26,430 bases of DNA from an uncultured Bacilli bacterium (GTDB lineage: Bacteria > Bacillota_I > Bacilli_A > RF39 > UBA660): NCBI GenBank assembly GCA_934148995.1, contig CAKPDM010000016.1:1-26430 (forward strand), read 5' to 3'. Within the stretch, counting starts at the first letter, position 1, and each line of letters starts with the position of its first letter. A model generated the notes under the pieces. The model was not told the origin of the DNA, did not search any database, and saw only the letters and a program-made list of their open reading frames with translations. The translations under genes and the position numbers were made by a program. Shown here piece after piece: positions 1-7,540 of the stretch.

Positions 1-206
1 GTGGAATCTGTCGTAGGAAGGGCATTGTTCATAGAAATAACATTACTACTTTCTACATATTCCATAGTTATTGTACCTGTTGTGATTGTATTTAACTTTT
101 GACCTATTCCTAAATAATTAAATGCGGCATAGCTGATACCTACTATTGCTATTAGTAAGACAAAAACTATTAATATTAAAATTAAATCTTTCTTTTTATT
201 CTTCAT
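1..206 (-). CDS. Surface/secreted protein, 5' part only (paralog of the gene at 11288-13159)
   Basis: The reading frame starts with ATG at 206 and runs off the left edge. It encodes a short Lys-rich stretch (MKNKKKD), a hydrophobic segment at about residues 8-27, and a GISYAAF motif that resembles the TasA/camelysin (SipW-type) signal region. A beta-rich segment with ITTGTITMEY follows. Over the first 53 residues it differs from the gene at 11288-13159 at only three positions, then diverges. A weak ribosome site (AGTAGG) precedes the ATG. The product is probably exported and membrane- or wall-associated. Its C-terminus is not visible, so whether it carries a variable C-terminal lectin-like domain as its paralog does cannot be told here. 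Confidence 0.8.
   Translation of the reverse strand, partial: MKNKKKDLILILIVFVLLIAIVGISYAAFNYLGIGQKLNTITTGTITMEYVESSNVISMNNALPTTDS
48..206 (-). repeat. Dispersed direct repeat, copy 1 (5' coding part of surface-protein paralog)
   Basis: This 159-bp segment aligns without gaps to 13001-13159, with only scattered substitutions. It covers the start codon and the first 53 codons of both paralogs. The similarity is stronger than protein constraint alone would suggest, so it reflects recent duplication or gene conversion. Confidence 0.85.
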
Positions 207-242
207 TATTAATGACCTACTCTTTCTATTTTAGTTTTACAC

Positions 243-286
243 AAAAAAGATAGATTATATCATCCAGCGATATTTAACCTATCTTT
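243..286 (-). terminator. Terminator-like hairpin in the leader of the left surface-protein gene
   Basis: On the minus strand an 8-bp stem (AAAGATAG/CTATCTTT) extends through three more pairs, a two-base bulge and five pairs (ATATC/GATAT) around a 7-base loop. It is followed by six Ts. It lies about 37 bases upstream of the start codon, inside the leader, so it would act as an attenuator rather than end a gene. The paralog's leader has the equivalent hairpin with different inner bases. Confidence 0.6.
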
Positions 287-332
287 ATTCCACAATAAAA
301 GAAAGTGAGTATTTTCCCTAGATTAGTAAGCA

Positions 333-341
333 CCCCCCCCC
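333..341 (-). repeat. G9 homopolymer tract in leader
   Basis: Nine consecutive C on the plus strand (G on the transcribed strand) sit in AT-rich non-coding DNA between the promoter and the attenuator-like hairpin. Such a run is rare in this base composition and is a classical slipped-strand mutation site. The leader of the paralog has no such run. Confidence 0.8.
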
Positions 342-430
342 AGGTTAATTTACAGTTAACTAGAGTTTCTTGATACATACTAATCACCTACTTCCTATCT
401 TTTATTGAAATCAGTATTCTTGACATTTTA

Positions 431-459
431 ATGATATCATAATTTTTGACATTTTACAA
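431..459 (-). promoter_or_regulatory. Promoter of the left surface-protein gene
   Basis: TTGTAA (459-454), a 17-base spacer and TATCAT (436-431) match a sigma-A type promoter. Two copies of AATGTCAA, 26 bases apart, lie in the spacer and just downstream of the -10. The -10 region contains the palindrome TGATATCA. The same arrangement occurs ahead of the paralog at 13358-13386, so the layout is conserved. The -35 box begins six bases after the sirA stop codon. Confidence 0.6.
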
Positions 460-464
460 TTAAT

Positions 465-896
465 TTATCTTGATAAAGTTTCATTATAATTTTCTAAGAA
501 AAAATAGTCTTGGTTTTTAAAGTCACAGATAAAATAATTATTATTTAAACTATTAAGTATCTTTAGAAAAAAAGAATTATAGTAATTAGTCTTTAATCTC
601 ATATAACTTCTCTTCACGATTAAAGACCCAATCTCATCATGGCCTGGTTCGTTATAGTAATGTATTCCTTTTCTCTTACTATAAGGAATAGATTGATGAT
701 ACTTAATAAAGATATGTTGGTCGATTTTCTCCTTATCAATCTTTTTAGTCAACTGATGAAATAAACTATAACCGTACTTAGCATTTTCTTCTCCTAAAAA
801 ATAAATTTGTTCTAATATCTGATACAGAATAGATGGCTTATCTTGGTATAAGCTCTTAAACTCATCCTTAATCTCAAAAATAAAAAACTCTCTCAT
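465..896 (-). CDS. sirA: SirA-like protein (sporulation inhibitor of DNA replication)
   Basis: The 143-residue product resembles the SirA/YneE family. In Bacillus subtilis SirA is made under Spo0A control and binds DnaA domain I to block re-initiation during sporulation. The match rests on the N-terminus (FFIFEIKDEFKSLYQ, compare the family's YYxYxIKEEFAxxY), the C-terminus (YFICDFKNQDYFFLENY), the usual length of about 145 residues, and the position directly downstream of tkt, as in B. subtilis. The start is ATG at 896 with a GTGGTGAT ribosome site. Both the site and the start codon fall in the hairpin at 888-926, so translation may be limited when read through from tkt. Homology is recalled from memory, not searched. 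Whether the organism sporulates is not shown here. Confidence 0.72.
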   Translation of the reverse strand: MREFFIFEIKDEFKSLYQDKPSILYQILEQIYFLGEENAKYGYSLFHQLTKKIDKEKIDQHIFIKYHQSIPYSKRKGIHYYNEPGHDEIGSLIVKRSYMRLKTNYYNSFFLKILNSLNNNYFICDFKNQDYFFLENYNETLSR

Positions 897-926
897 ATAA
901 TCACCACTGTAATCATATCAAGAGAG
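876..926 (-). terminator. Terminator-like hairpin of tkt overlapping the sirA start
   Basis: On the minus strand, CTCTC...GAGAG arms and an inner run ending ATGATTAC / GTGATTAT close on an AGTG loop. There is one mismatch, one bulge and a few G-U pairs. TTTTTTATTTTT follows directly. The 3' arm contains the ribosome site and ATG of sirA, and the T-tract encodes SirA residues 4-7. Confidence 0.6.
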
Positions 927-945
927 TCATAAGAACTTTGTCGAA

Positions 946-2904
946 TTATTTTAACAAAGCTTCTATCTTTAAAGAAATTTCTTCTTTCGTAAAACCATAG
1001 AAAGAATCAACTTCTTCTTTAGTTCCACTAGTACCAAATTTATCTAGTGTAAATAAATAACTATCTTTATAAACAAAGGAATACCAAGAATAACTTGAAC
1101 CTTTCTCAATAACAAACTTCTTTGCTCCAACTGGGAACAATTCTTCTTTTTCTTCTGCTGTTAATAAATTATATCTTTCGATTGAAGGCATACTTATTAC
1201 TCTTAAGTCATAGCCTTTTTCTTTAAGTAACTTCATAACACTTAAAGCAAGTGTCACTTCTTCCCCGGTAGCAATAATAATTCCGTCTAGTTTACGCTCT
1301 TCATTATGAACAATATAAGCTCCTTTGCTAGTAGCAGAAATAGAAGTCGTTTCTAATATTTTAATCTTATCTCTACCAAGTATTAAACAACTAGGTCTAT
1401 TATTTTCAAAAATAGTTTTAAACGACCCGATTACTTCATTAGAATCTGCTGGACGAAATACTTCTAAGTTAGGAACTGCTCTTAAACTAACCAATTGCTC
1501 AACCGGTTGATGAGTTGGTCCATCTTGACCGATAGAAATAGAGTCATGGGTAAAGATGTAAGTAACTGGTAGATTCATCAAAGCTGAAAGACGAAGAGCT
1601 GGTTTTAAGTAATCACTAAAACTTAGAAAGGTTGAGACAAAAGGACGATAACCAGCAAGAGCTAGTCCATTAGCAATCGCTGCCATTGCGTGTTCTCTAA
1701 CACCAAAGTTAATATTTCTTCCCTTATAGTTATCCTTAGAAAATGGTGATAACTCATTTAAATACATTTTAGTAGAAGATGAAACATCAGCATTTCCTCC
1801 AATAATTAATGGACTAATAGTGGCATAAGAATTAAGAACTTTCTTAGCACTAATTCTTAGTAATTCTTCATTATCATCAGGTTTATTATAATCAAGTGAG
1901 GTAAGTTTAATAGATTTATCTTTATCCATCAACTTATTCAAAAGACTAACTTCATCACTTTCTAAAGTTTCTAATTTAGTATCAAAATCTACTGTTAAAT
2001 CTTTATTTCTTTCCTTAATATAATTTCTAAACTCTTCTACGGCTTCATTACTAATCGTAAAAGGAATATCACGAACACCAAGACTAGTTTTAATCTTCGA
2101 AACTTCTTCCTCACCTAAAGGACCAGAATGAACTTTATTACTACCTGCTAGCAGTGAACCTTTACCAATCGTTGTTATAACTTCAATAAGAGTTGGTTTA
2201 TCGGCAGACTTCGCTTTAATAAGAGCATTATTAATATCTTCTACACTATCAGATGTAAATAATACATTCCAGTTCATACTTTCAAATCTAGCAGCAATAT
2301 CTTCATCAAAAACATTTTCCGTTTTACCATCTAAAGTTACTTTATTAGAGTCATATAACACAATTAAATTATTAAGTTTTAAACTACCCGCAAGAGAAGC
2401 TGCTTCATAGCTAACGCCTTCCATTAAGTCCCCATCACCACATAAACAATAAATATTATAATCAATTACTTTCTCTTTATTATTAATTAAAGAAGCGGTA
2501 TGTTTTTCAGCAATGGCACACCCAACTGCTGTTGCAAAACCTTGTCCTAAATGACCAGTCGTCATCTCTACTCCTGGTGTTTTCATATATTCAGGATGAC
2601 CTGGTGTCTTTGAATTAAGTCTTCTAAAAGATTTTAAATCATCAAGAGATATATCATAACCAGCAAAGTATAATACTGAATATAAAAGACTAGAACCATG
2701 CCCTGCACTCATAATAAATCTATCTCTATTGTAAAAGTCTGGAACTTCTGGAGCAAATCTTAAATGTTCTAAAAACAAAGTATAAAGTATAGGAGCAGCT
2801 CCTAAAACAATACCTGGATGACCACTTCCTGCTTCTTCAATCATATCAAGACCAAGTGACTTTATCTCTCCAATTATTTTCTCTTCTAATTTCTTTGGTA
2901 ACAT
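946..2904 (-). CDS. tkt: Transketolase
   Basis: Transketolase moves two-carbon ketol units between sugar phosphates in the non-oxidative pentose phosphate pathway, using thiamine diphosphate and a divalent metal. At 652 residues it is the normal length. Visible motifs are GSGHP (His29), SAGHG (His69), the ThDP/metal motif GDGDLMEG at 156-163 with the downstream DSN, NFGVREHAM with catalytic Glu402, SIGQDGPTHQP, and the C-terminal DKFGTSG. The ATG at 2904 is two bases past the stop of the LytTR regulator gene, with an AAGGA ribosome site inside that gene, so the two are probably co-transcribed. sirA follows. Confidence 0.97.
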   Translation of the reverse strand: MLPKKLEEKIIGEIKSLGLDMIEEAGSGHPGIVLGAAPILYTLFLEHLRFAPEVPDFYNRDRFIMSAGHGSSLLYSVLYFAGYDISLDDLKSFRRLNSKTPGHPEYMKTPGVEMTTGHLGQGFATAVGCAIAEKHTASLINNKEKVIDYNIYCLCGDGDLMEGVSYEAASLAGSLKLNNLIVLYDSNKVTLDGKTENVFDEDIAARFESMNWNVLFTSDSVEDINNALIKAKSADKPTLIEVITTIGKGSLLAGSNKVHSGPLGEEEVSKIKTSLGVRDIPFTISNEAVEEFRNYIKERNKDLTVDFDTKLETLESDEVSLLNKLMDKDKSIKLTSLDYNKPDDNEELLRISAKKVLNSYATISPLIIGGNADVSSSTKMYLNELSPFSKDNYKGRNINFGVREHAMAAIANGLALAGYRPFVSTFLSFSDYLKPALRLSALMNLPVTYIFTHDSISIGQDGPTHQPVEQLVSLRAVPNLEVFRPADSNEVIGSFKTIFENNRPSCLILGRDKIKILETTSISATSKGAYIVHNEERKLDGIIIATGEEVTLALSVMKLLKEKGYDLRVISMPSIERYNLLTAEEKEELFPVGAKKFVIEKGSSYSWYSFVYKDSYLFTLDKFGTSGTKEEVDSFYGFTKEEISLKIEALLK

Positions 2905-2906
2905 TA

Positions 2907-3644
2907 CTATTCATCCTTCTTTCCTTTAAGTAATCCTAAGAGAAGATGTTTTTTCTCTCTGGACATTTTTTCTAAACATTTGCCATTATCAAATCTGATA
3001 ATATCTTTTTTAAAATCAACTGATGTTACTCTATCTAGATTAATTATACAATTTCTATATACTTGAAAAAATCTATTATCTAACTGTTCTTTTATCTGAA
3101 TTAAACTAAGCGGAACAGTATATTCGCCGTGAGAGGCATAAACCGTTGATGTTTTACTATCAGGGTCTCTTATAATGTAATAAATATGTTTAAGTTCAAT
3201 TCTTGAGTAAACACGGTTCCGTTGATAAGTTAAACATCTATCCTTTCCCCGATAACTTTTTAATACTATGTCTAAAACTTCATCCATCTTTTTAGTGCAA
3301 CTATCGAGCTTATTAATAAAGTCTAAAACAAATAAGCGATTAGTAATTATTTCATAGCGATATTCACTAAAAGACGAAACTATTATGATGATAGAATTCC
3401 AATCTTCAATCATTTCTCTTATAAATCTAGCAGCATCTATTCCTGAACCATAGTTAGTTTTAATATCTAGAAAGTAGACTTTAAAGCCAATTTCTCTGCC
3501 TGCTAATTCTTCAAAATCTTGATTATATCCCGCAAATGTGTAAATCTTATACTCCATATCAGTTCTCATCATATAGTTATCAATTTGCTTTTTCATTCCT
3601 TGTCTAAAAAACTGATCATCATCACATATAATAAAATTTAACAT
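2907..3644 (-). CDS. LytTR-family response regulator (AgrA/LytR type)
   Basis: This is a two-domain DNA-binding regulator of 245 residues. The receiver domain (about 1-120) has the acidic pocket Asp8-Asp10, the probable phosphorylated Asp60 (FLDIKT), the Ser-rich switch near 90 and the conserved Lys112. The LytTR domain spans about 140-240 and includes the typical FFQVYRNCIINLDRV stretch. No histidine kinase is adjacent, so its sensor is elsewhere or absent. The start is ATG at 3644 with a strong GGAGGGG ribosome site. It sits between the muramidase gene and tkt, two bases from tkt. Known LytTR regulators bind paired direct repeats and often control cell-wall, bacteriocin or surface genes. 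Its targets cannot be read from this sequence. Confidence 0.9.
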   Translation of the reverse strand: MLNFIICDDDQFFRQGMKKQIDNYMMRTDMEYKIYTFAGYNQDFEELAGREIGFKVYFLDIKTNYGSGIDAARFIREMIEDWNSIIIIVSSFSEYRYEIITNRLFVLDFINKLDSCTKKMDEVLDIVLKSYRGKDRCLTYQRNRVYSRIELKHIYYIIRDPDSKTSTVYASHGEYTVPLSLIQIKEQLDNRFFQVYRNCIINLDRVTSVDFKKDIIRFDNGKCLEKMSREKKHLLLGLLKGKKDE

Positions 3645-3712
3645 AGTGCCCCTCCTATAGATTATTCTAACACACCTAAAAAGGCAAAGTCTATATGCTC
3701 CAAAACCAGCAG

Positions 3713-4888
3713 TTATTTATATAAAATATCTAAATCTGTTAAGTTATTTATTCCATCTACTAGCCCTCTATCAGTCTTCTGCCAGATATTATATTCCTTC
3801 TGATAAGTAGTATTATTAGTATAATGTGCTAGCCAAACAGGATAAGTATTATTAGTAAAAACATTTTCTAAATAGTATTTACTACCATAAAGCATTCCTT
3901 GATAACCTTCTTTTTCTACAGTTTCTAAGAAAGTATCAGCTATTTCTCCTAAATGGTAGAATGATAAGTTAAATTCTTGATAGAAAGAGAAGTTTTCCCA
4001 GTCAAAGACGATTGGCAGTTTAATGTCATAACCTTTAAGTTCTTTTAAAACCCAAAAAGCTTCCTTCTTCGCATCTTTTTTATCTTTAGCATAAGAATAG
4101 AAGTAAACGCCGGTCTTAATTCCTACTTTATTAAAGCCTTCAATATTTTCTTTAAACTTAGGGTCTAAGACAAAGTCTTTATCAATTCCTTTTCTAGCAC
4201 CAATTCTAATAAAAGCAAACTCAACTCCAGCTTCTTTAACTTTTTCATAATCAATATCTTGTTGCCATTTAGAAACATCTATCCCAATTAAGGTATTAGC
4301 AGTTTTATTTTCTTGATAAAAATCTTTAAAAGCTATTTTTTCTTTCTCGCTACTAGGTACTTGGTAATCTTTCTTTTCTCTTACAGAGATAGTAAAGTCC
4401 TTTCTAGTAACATTTCCACTAGAATCAATGGCTTCGTAAACTAACGGATAATCACCAACCGTATTAAAGTCATAATTACCAACTACTTGACAAGTCGGTT
4501 TATCATCATAGTTATCACCACAAAATACTTCTTTAGCAAAGTCTTCATCAGAACCTAAATCAACATAGTATAAACTACTAAGGGAAATAATAGGAGGAAT
4601 ATCATCTACTACTTCATAAGTAAAAGTATAACTAGCAAGACGATTATCATCATTTTTATAAGTAAGAGTATACTCATTCTTTCCGACCTTCTTGGTATTC
4701 AACTTTTCATTTTTATAAGTACCATTAATTGATTTAATAATATCATCTAGACTAGTATCACTATAAACTTGCAAGGTTAAATCATCTGTTAAATTAACAT
4801 TTACTGTTACTTCTCTTGTATTTAAATAGATAATACTTGCTATTAATAAACTAATAACTAGAAAGATAGCTAGTAAAGATTTTTTCAT
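3713..4888 (-). CDS. Exported GH25 muramidase (lysozyme) with Ig-like domain
   Basis: This peptidoglycan N-acetylmuramidase cleaves MurNAc-GlcNAc bonds outside the membrane. Of 391 residues, 4-22 form a signal/anchor helix. Residues about 28-90 form a beta-rich segment, about 95-170 resemble a bacterial Ig-like (DUF5011-type) domain, and the GH25 barrel runs from about 200 to the end. Catalytic features are IGIDVSKWQ (Asp204) and the strand VFDWEN with Asp296 and Glu298. WLAHYT and IWQ also fit the family. There is no LPxTG or repeat domain, so it is probably membrane-tethered by the uncleaved N-terminal helix. Its ATG overlaps the mutS stop as ATGA, so translation is coupled to mutS. A role in wall remodelling is more likely than lysis. 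Confidence 0.92.
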   Translation of the reverse strand: MKKSLLAIFLVISLLIASIIYLNTREVTVNVNLTDDLTLQVYSDTSLDDIIKSINGTYKNEKLNTKKVGKNEYTLTYKNDDNRLASYTFTYEVVDDIPPIISLSSLYYVDLGSDEDFAKEVFCGDNYDDKPTCQVVGNYDFNTVGDYPLVYEAIDSSGNVTRKDFTISVREKKDYQVPSSEKEKIAFKDFYQENKTANTLIGIDVSKWQQDIDYEKVKEAGVEFAFIRIGARKGIDKDFVLDPKFKENIEGFNKVGIKTGVYFYSYAKDKKDAKKEAFWVLKELKGYDIKLPIVFDWENFSFYQEFNLSFYHLGEIADTFLETVEKEGYQGMLYGSKYYLENVFTNNTYPVWLAHYTNNTTYQKEYNIWQKTDRGLVDGINNLTDLDILYK

Positions 4889-7446
4889 TCGTCTTTCTTC
4901 ATCTCCTCTTTCAAACGATATAAAAAGTTTAAAGCATCCATTGGACTCATTTCTAAAGGGTTAATTTCTTTAATTTTCTCAAGATACTTATTTTCTTTTT
5001 CTTCGGTCTCTTCTACTTCTTGGTCAAACAAGCTAGTCTGTGTATAAATAGTTTCTCTTTTTTCTTGGCTTTCATACACATTTAAGATTTCTTCTGCTCT
5101 TTTAATTAAAGATTTAGGTAAGTCTGCTAAACTAGCAACATTAATACCATAACTCTTATCAACAGAACCATTTTTAATCTTATGAAGAAATGTTAGTTTA
5201 CCATCTTCTTCGACAGCTGAAACGTGAACATTCTTTAGATGAGCTAAACTACTTGCAAGTTCTGTTAATTCGTGATAGTGCGTAGAAAATAAAGTCTTAG
5301 CACCAATATTATCATGAATATATTCTAATATTGCTTGCGCTAAACTCATTCCATCATAAGTAGCAGTACCACGACCTAACTCATCAAATAAAATTAAACT
5401 ATTCTTAGTTGCACGTGATATCGCTAAGTTAGCTTCTTTCATTTCCACCATAAAGGTACTTTCACCACTAACTAAATCATCACTTGCTCCTATTCTTGTA
5501 AATATCTTATCAAAAACAGGAATAGTACAACTCTTAGCTGGTACAAAAGAACCTATCTGGGCCATAATAACAGTAATAGCAAGTTGACGCATATAAGTAG
5601 ATTTACCAGCCATATTTGGGCCAGTAATAAGTAAAATAGACGTATCTTTATCCATTATTATATCATTAGCAACATACTTTTCATTCTTCTTAGCCATTAC
5701 TTCTTCTACTACCGGATGACGACTTTCAATTATCTTTACTTCATTCTTATCATTTAAGACTGGTTTTACAAAGTGATAATTATCTGCTACAAAAGAAAGT
5801 GCTGATAACATATCAATCTCTGCTAGAATATTAGCACATTTCTGTAAGGGTAAAATATATCTTTTAACAACTTCTCTAATTTGCATAAACAGTTGATATT
5901 CTAAGTTAATTATCTTCTCTTCTGCTCCTAGAATAATACTTTCTTTCTCTTTTAATTCCTTAGTAGTAAACCTCTCACAATTAGATAGAGTCTGTCTTCT
6001 ATCATACCCAAACTCTTCTTTTACTAAATCACATTGTCCTTTACTAATTTCAATATAATAACCAAAGACTTTGTTATAACCAACCTTTAAGTTCTTAATA
6101 CCAGTTCTTTCTTTTTCTTTCTGTTCTAGTTCTAATAAGAAGTCTTTACTACCACTTGATAAGTCTCTTAACTCATCTAGTTCTTCATTATAACCTTTCT
6201 TAATTAGGTTTCCTTCTTTTAGAGAAATCGGTGGTTCCTCATTCAAACTATTATCAAATAAAGATACTAAATCATCAAAAGTTTCTATTTTTTTATCATA
6301 TTTTATTTCTTCTAGTATTTTCTTAACAGTAGGTAGAGCTTTCAAACTAGAATTTAATTGTAATAAGTCTCTCGCATTTAAGTTACCATAACAAACTCTG
6401 CCGATAAGTCTTTCAATGTCATAGACTTGATTTAAGCTTTTCTTTAAGTCATCTCTTAAGATAAACTCCGTTTGTAATACTTCGATATAATGATAACGAC
6501 GTTCTAGTTCTTTTCTATCTATTAAAGGAAACTCTAAGTTCTTTCTAAGTAATCTACTTCCCATTGCTGTTTGATTTTTATCAAGTAACCATAACAAACT
6601 ATAAGTCTTTTCTCTAAGTCTAAGTGTTTCTGTTAACTCAAGATTACGTTTAGTATGTTCATCTAGTAATAAATGCGCATTAATTAGTTCCACTTTTGCA
6701 GCTTGTAAATGCGATAAATCTCCTTTTTTAGTATTAACAGTATAAGCAAGTAAATGCTTAATACCTCGCTCTTTTCGTAAATCGTTTAAATCTTTATAAA
6801 TATAACTATACTGTTCATCATCATTATAATCATTATAAATCGTAACATTTAACTGATAAGTCTTACGAAGAGTATTAATAAAGTTACGGTCAATTTCATC
6901 ACTAACAATTATCTCCTCAAAACCATGACGAATAATCTCTTGTAATAATTCTTGTAAACTATCATCTAGAATTGTGACATAAACTTCTCCCGTAGAAATA
7001 TCAGCATAACTTAATGCATACGAGTTGGCGGTATAAGTAACCGATGCTAAAAAGTTATTCTTAGTGTCATCAATCGAACCATCTAGTCTTGTTCCACTAG
7101 TAACGATTTGAATTACTTCCCGTTTAACCATTTCTTTAGTAAGTTTAGGGTCTTCAACTTGCTCAACGATTGCTACTTTATATCCCATTTCTACTAATTT
7201 ATCTAAATATGCTTCATAAGCTTTAAAAGGAATACCACACATTGGTACTTTTTCATCAAGACCAGCTTGCTTACCTGTTAAAGTTAATTCTAATATCTTA
7301 GAGGCCACAATAGCATCATCAAAGAACATTTCATAAAAGTCTCCTAAGCGAAAAAAAATAATCGCATCTGGATTTTCGTCTTTTATCTTCATCCACTGTA
7401 ACATAACAGGGCTTAATTTAGTTCTATCTACTTCGTTTCTTAACAT
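4885..7446 (-). CDS. mutS: DNA mismatch repair protein MutS
   Basis: MutS recognises mismatches and small loops and recruits MutL. The 853 residues are full length. The mismatch-binding GDFYEMF (Phe37, Glu39) is near the N-terminus, Walker A GPNMAGKST has Lys615, and the ATPase core includes LFDELGRGTATYDG and FSTHYHEL. A QTSLF motif near the C-terminus fits the sliding-clamp-binding consensus. mutL, often the next gene in Bacillota, is not here. A muramidase gene follows instead, overlapping by four bases. The start at 7446 has GGAAGTG upstream and a good promoter at 7473-7501. Confidence 0.97.
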   Translation of the reverse strand: MLRNEVDRTKLSPVMLQWMKIKDENPDAIIFFRLGDFYEMFFDDAIVASKILELTLTGKQAGLDEKVPMCGIPFKAYEAYLDKLVEMGYKVAIVEQVEDPKLTKEMVKREVIQIVTSGTRLDGSIDDTKNNFLASVTYTANSYALSYADISTGEVYVTILDDSLQELLQEIIRHGFEEIIVSDEIDRNFINTLRKTYQLNVTIYNDYNDDEQYSYIYKDLNDLRKERGIKHLLAYTVNTKKGDLSHLQAAKVELINAHLLLDEHTKRNLELTETLRLREKTYSLLWLLDKNQTAMGSRLLRKNLEFPLIDRKELERRYHYIEVLQTEFILRDDLKKSLNQVYDIERLIGRVCYGNLNARDLLQLNSSLKALPTVKKILEEIKYDKKIETFDDLVSLFDNSLNEEPPISLKEGNLIKKGYNEELDELRDLSSGSKDFLLELEQKEKERTGIKNLKVGYNKVFGYYIEISKGQCDLVKEEFGYDRRQTLSNCERFTTKELKEKESIILGAEEKIINLEYQLFMQIREVVKRYILPLQKCANILAEIDMLSALSFVADNYHFVKPVLNDKNEVKIIESRHPVVEEVMAKKNEKYVANDIIMDKDTSILLITGPNMAGKSTYMRQLAITVIMAQIGSFVPAKSCTIPVFDKIFTRIGASDDLVSGESTFMVEMKEANLAISRATKNSLILFDELGRGTATYDGMSLAQAILEYIHDNIGAKTLFSTHYHELTELASSLAHLKNVHVSAVEEDGKLTFLHKIKNGSVDKSYGINVASLADLPKSLIKRAEEILNVYESQEKRETIYTQTSLFDQEVEETEEKENKYLEKIKEINPLEMSPMDALNFLYRLKEEMKKDE

Positions 7447-7472
7447 AAATTCACTTCCAATTTCTATTACCT

Positions 7473-7501
7473 ATTATAGCTAAGTTTTTGTTTTGAAACA
7501 A
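7473..7501 (-). promoter_or_regulatory. mutS promoter
   Basis: TTGTTT (7501-7496), a 17-base spacer and a perfect TATAAT (7478-7473) lie 27 bases ahead of the mutS start. They share the 94-bp divergent interval with rarA. Confidence 0.65.
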
Positions 7502-7519
7502 GAAATTTCGTGATAAAAT
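7491..7519 (+). promoter_or_regulatory. Possible rarA promoter
   Basis: TAAAAT (7514-7519) is preceded by TTTTGA at 17 bases or TTGAAA at 15 bases. It overlaps the mutS -35 region on the other strand. The match is weak, but it is the best candidate before the GGGAGG ribosome site of rarA. Confidence 0.35.
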
Positions 7520-7540
7520 AAGTACCGGGAGGTATTATCT

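Noticed and set aside
1325..1510. Plus-strand ORF inside tkt
   Set aside because: It is an antisense shadow of conserved transketolase sequence.
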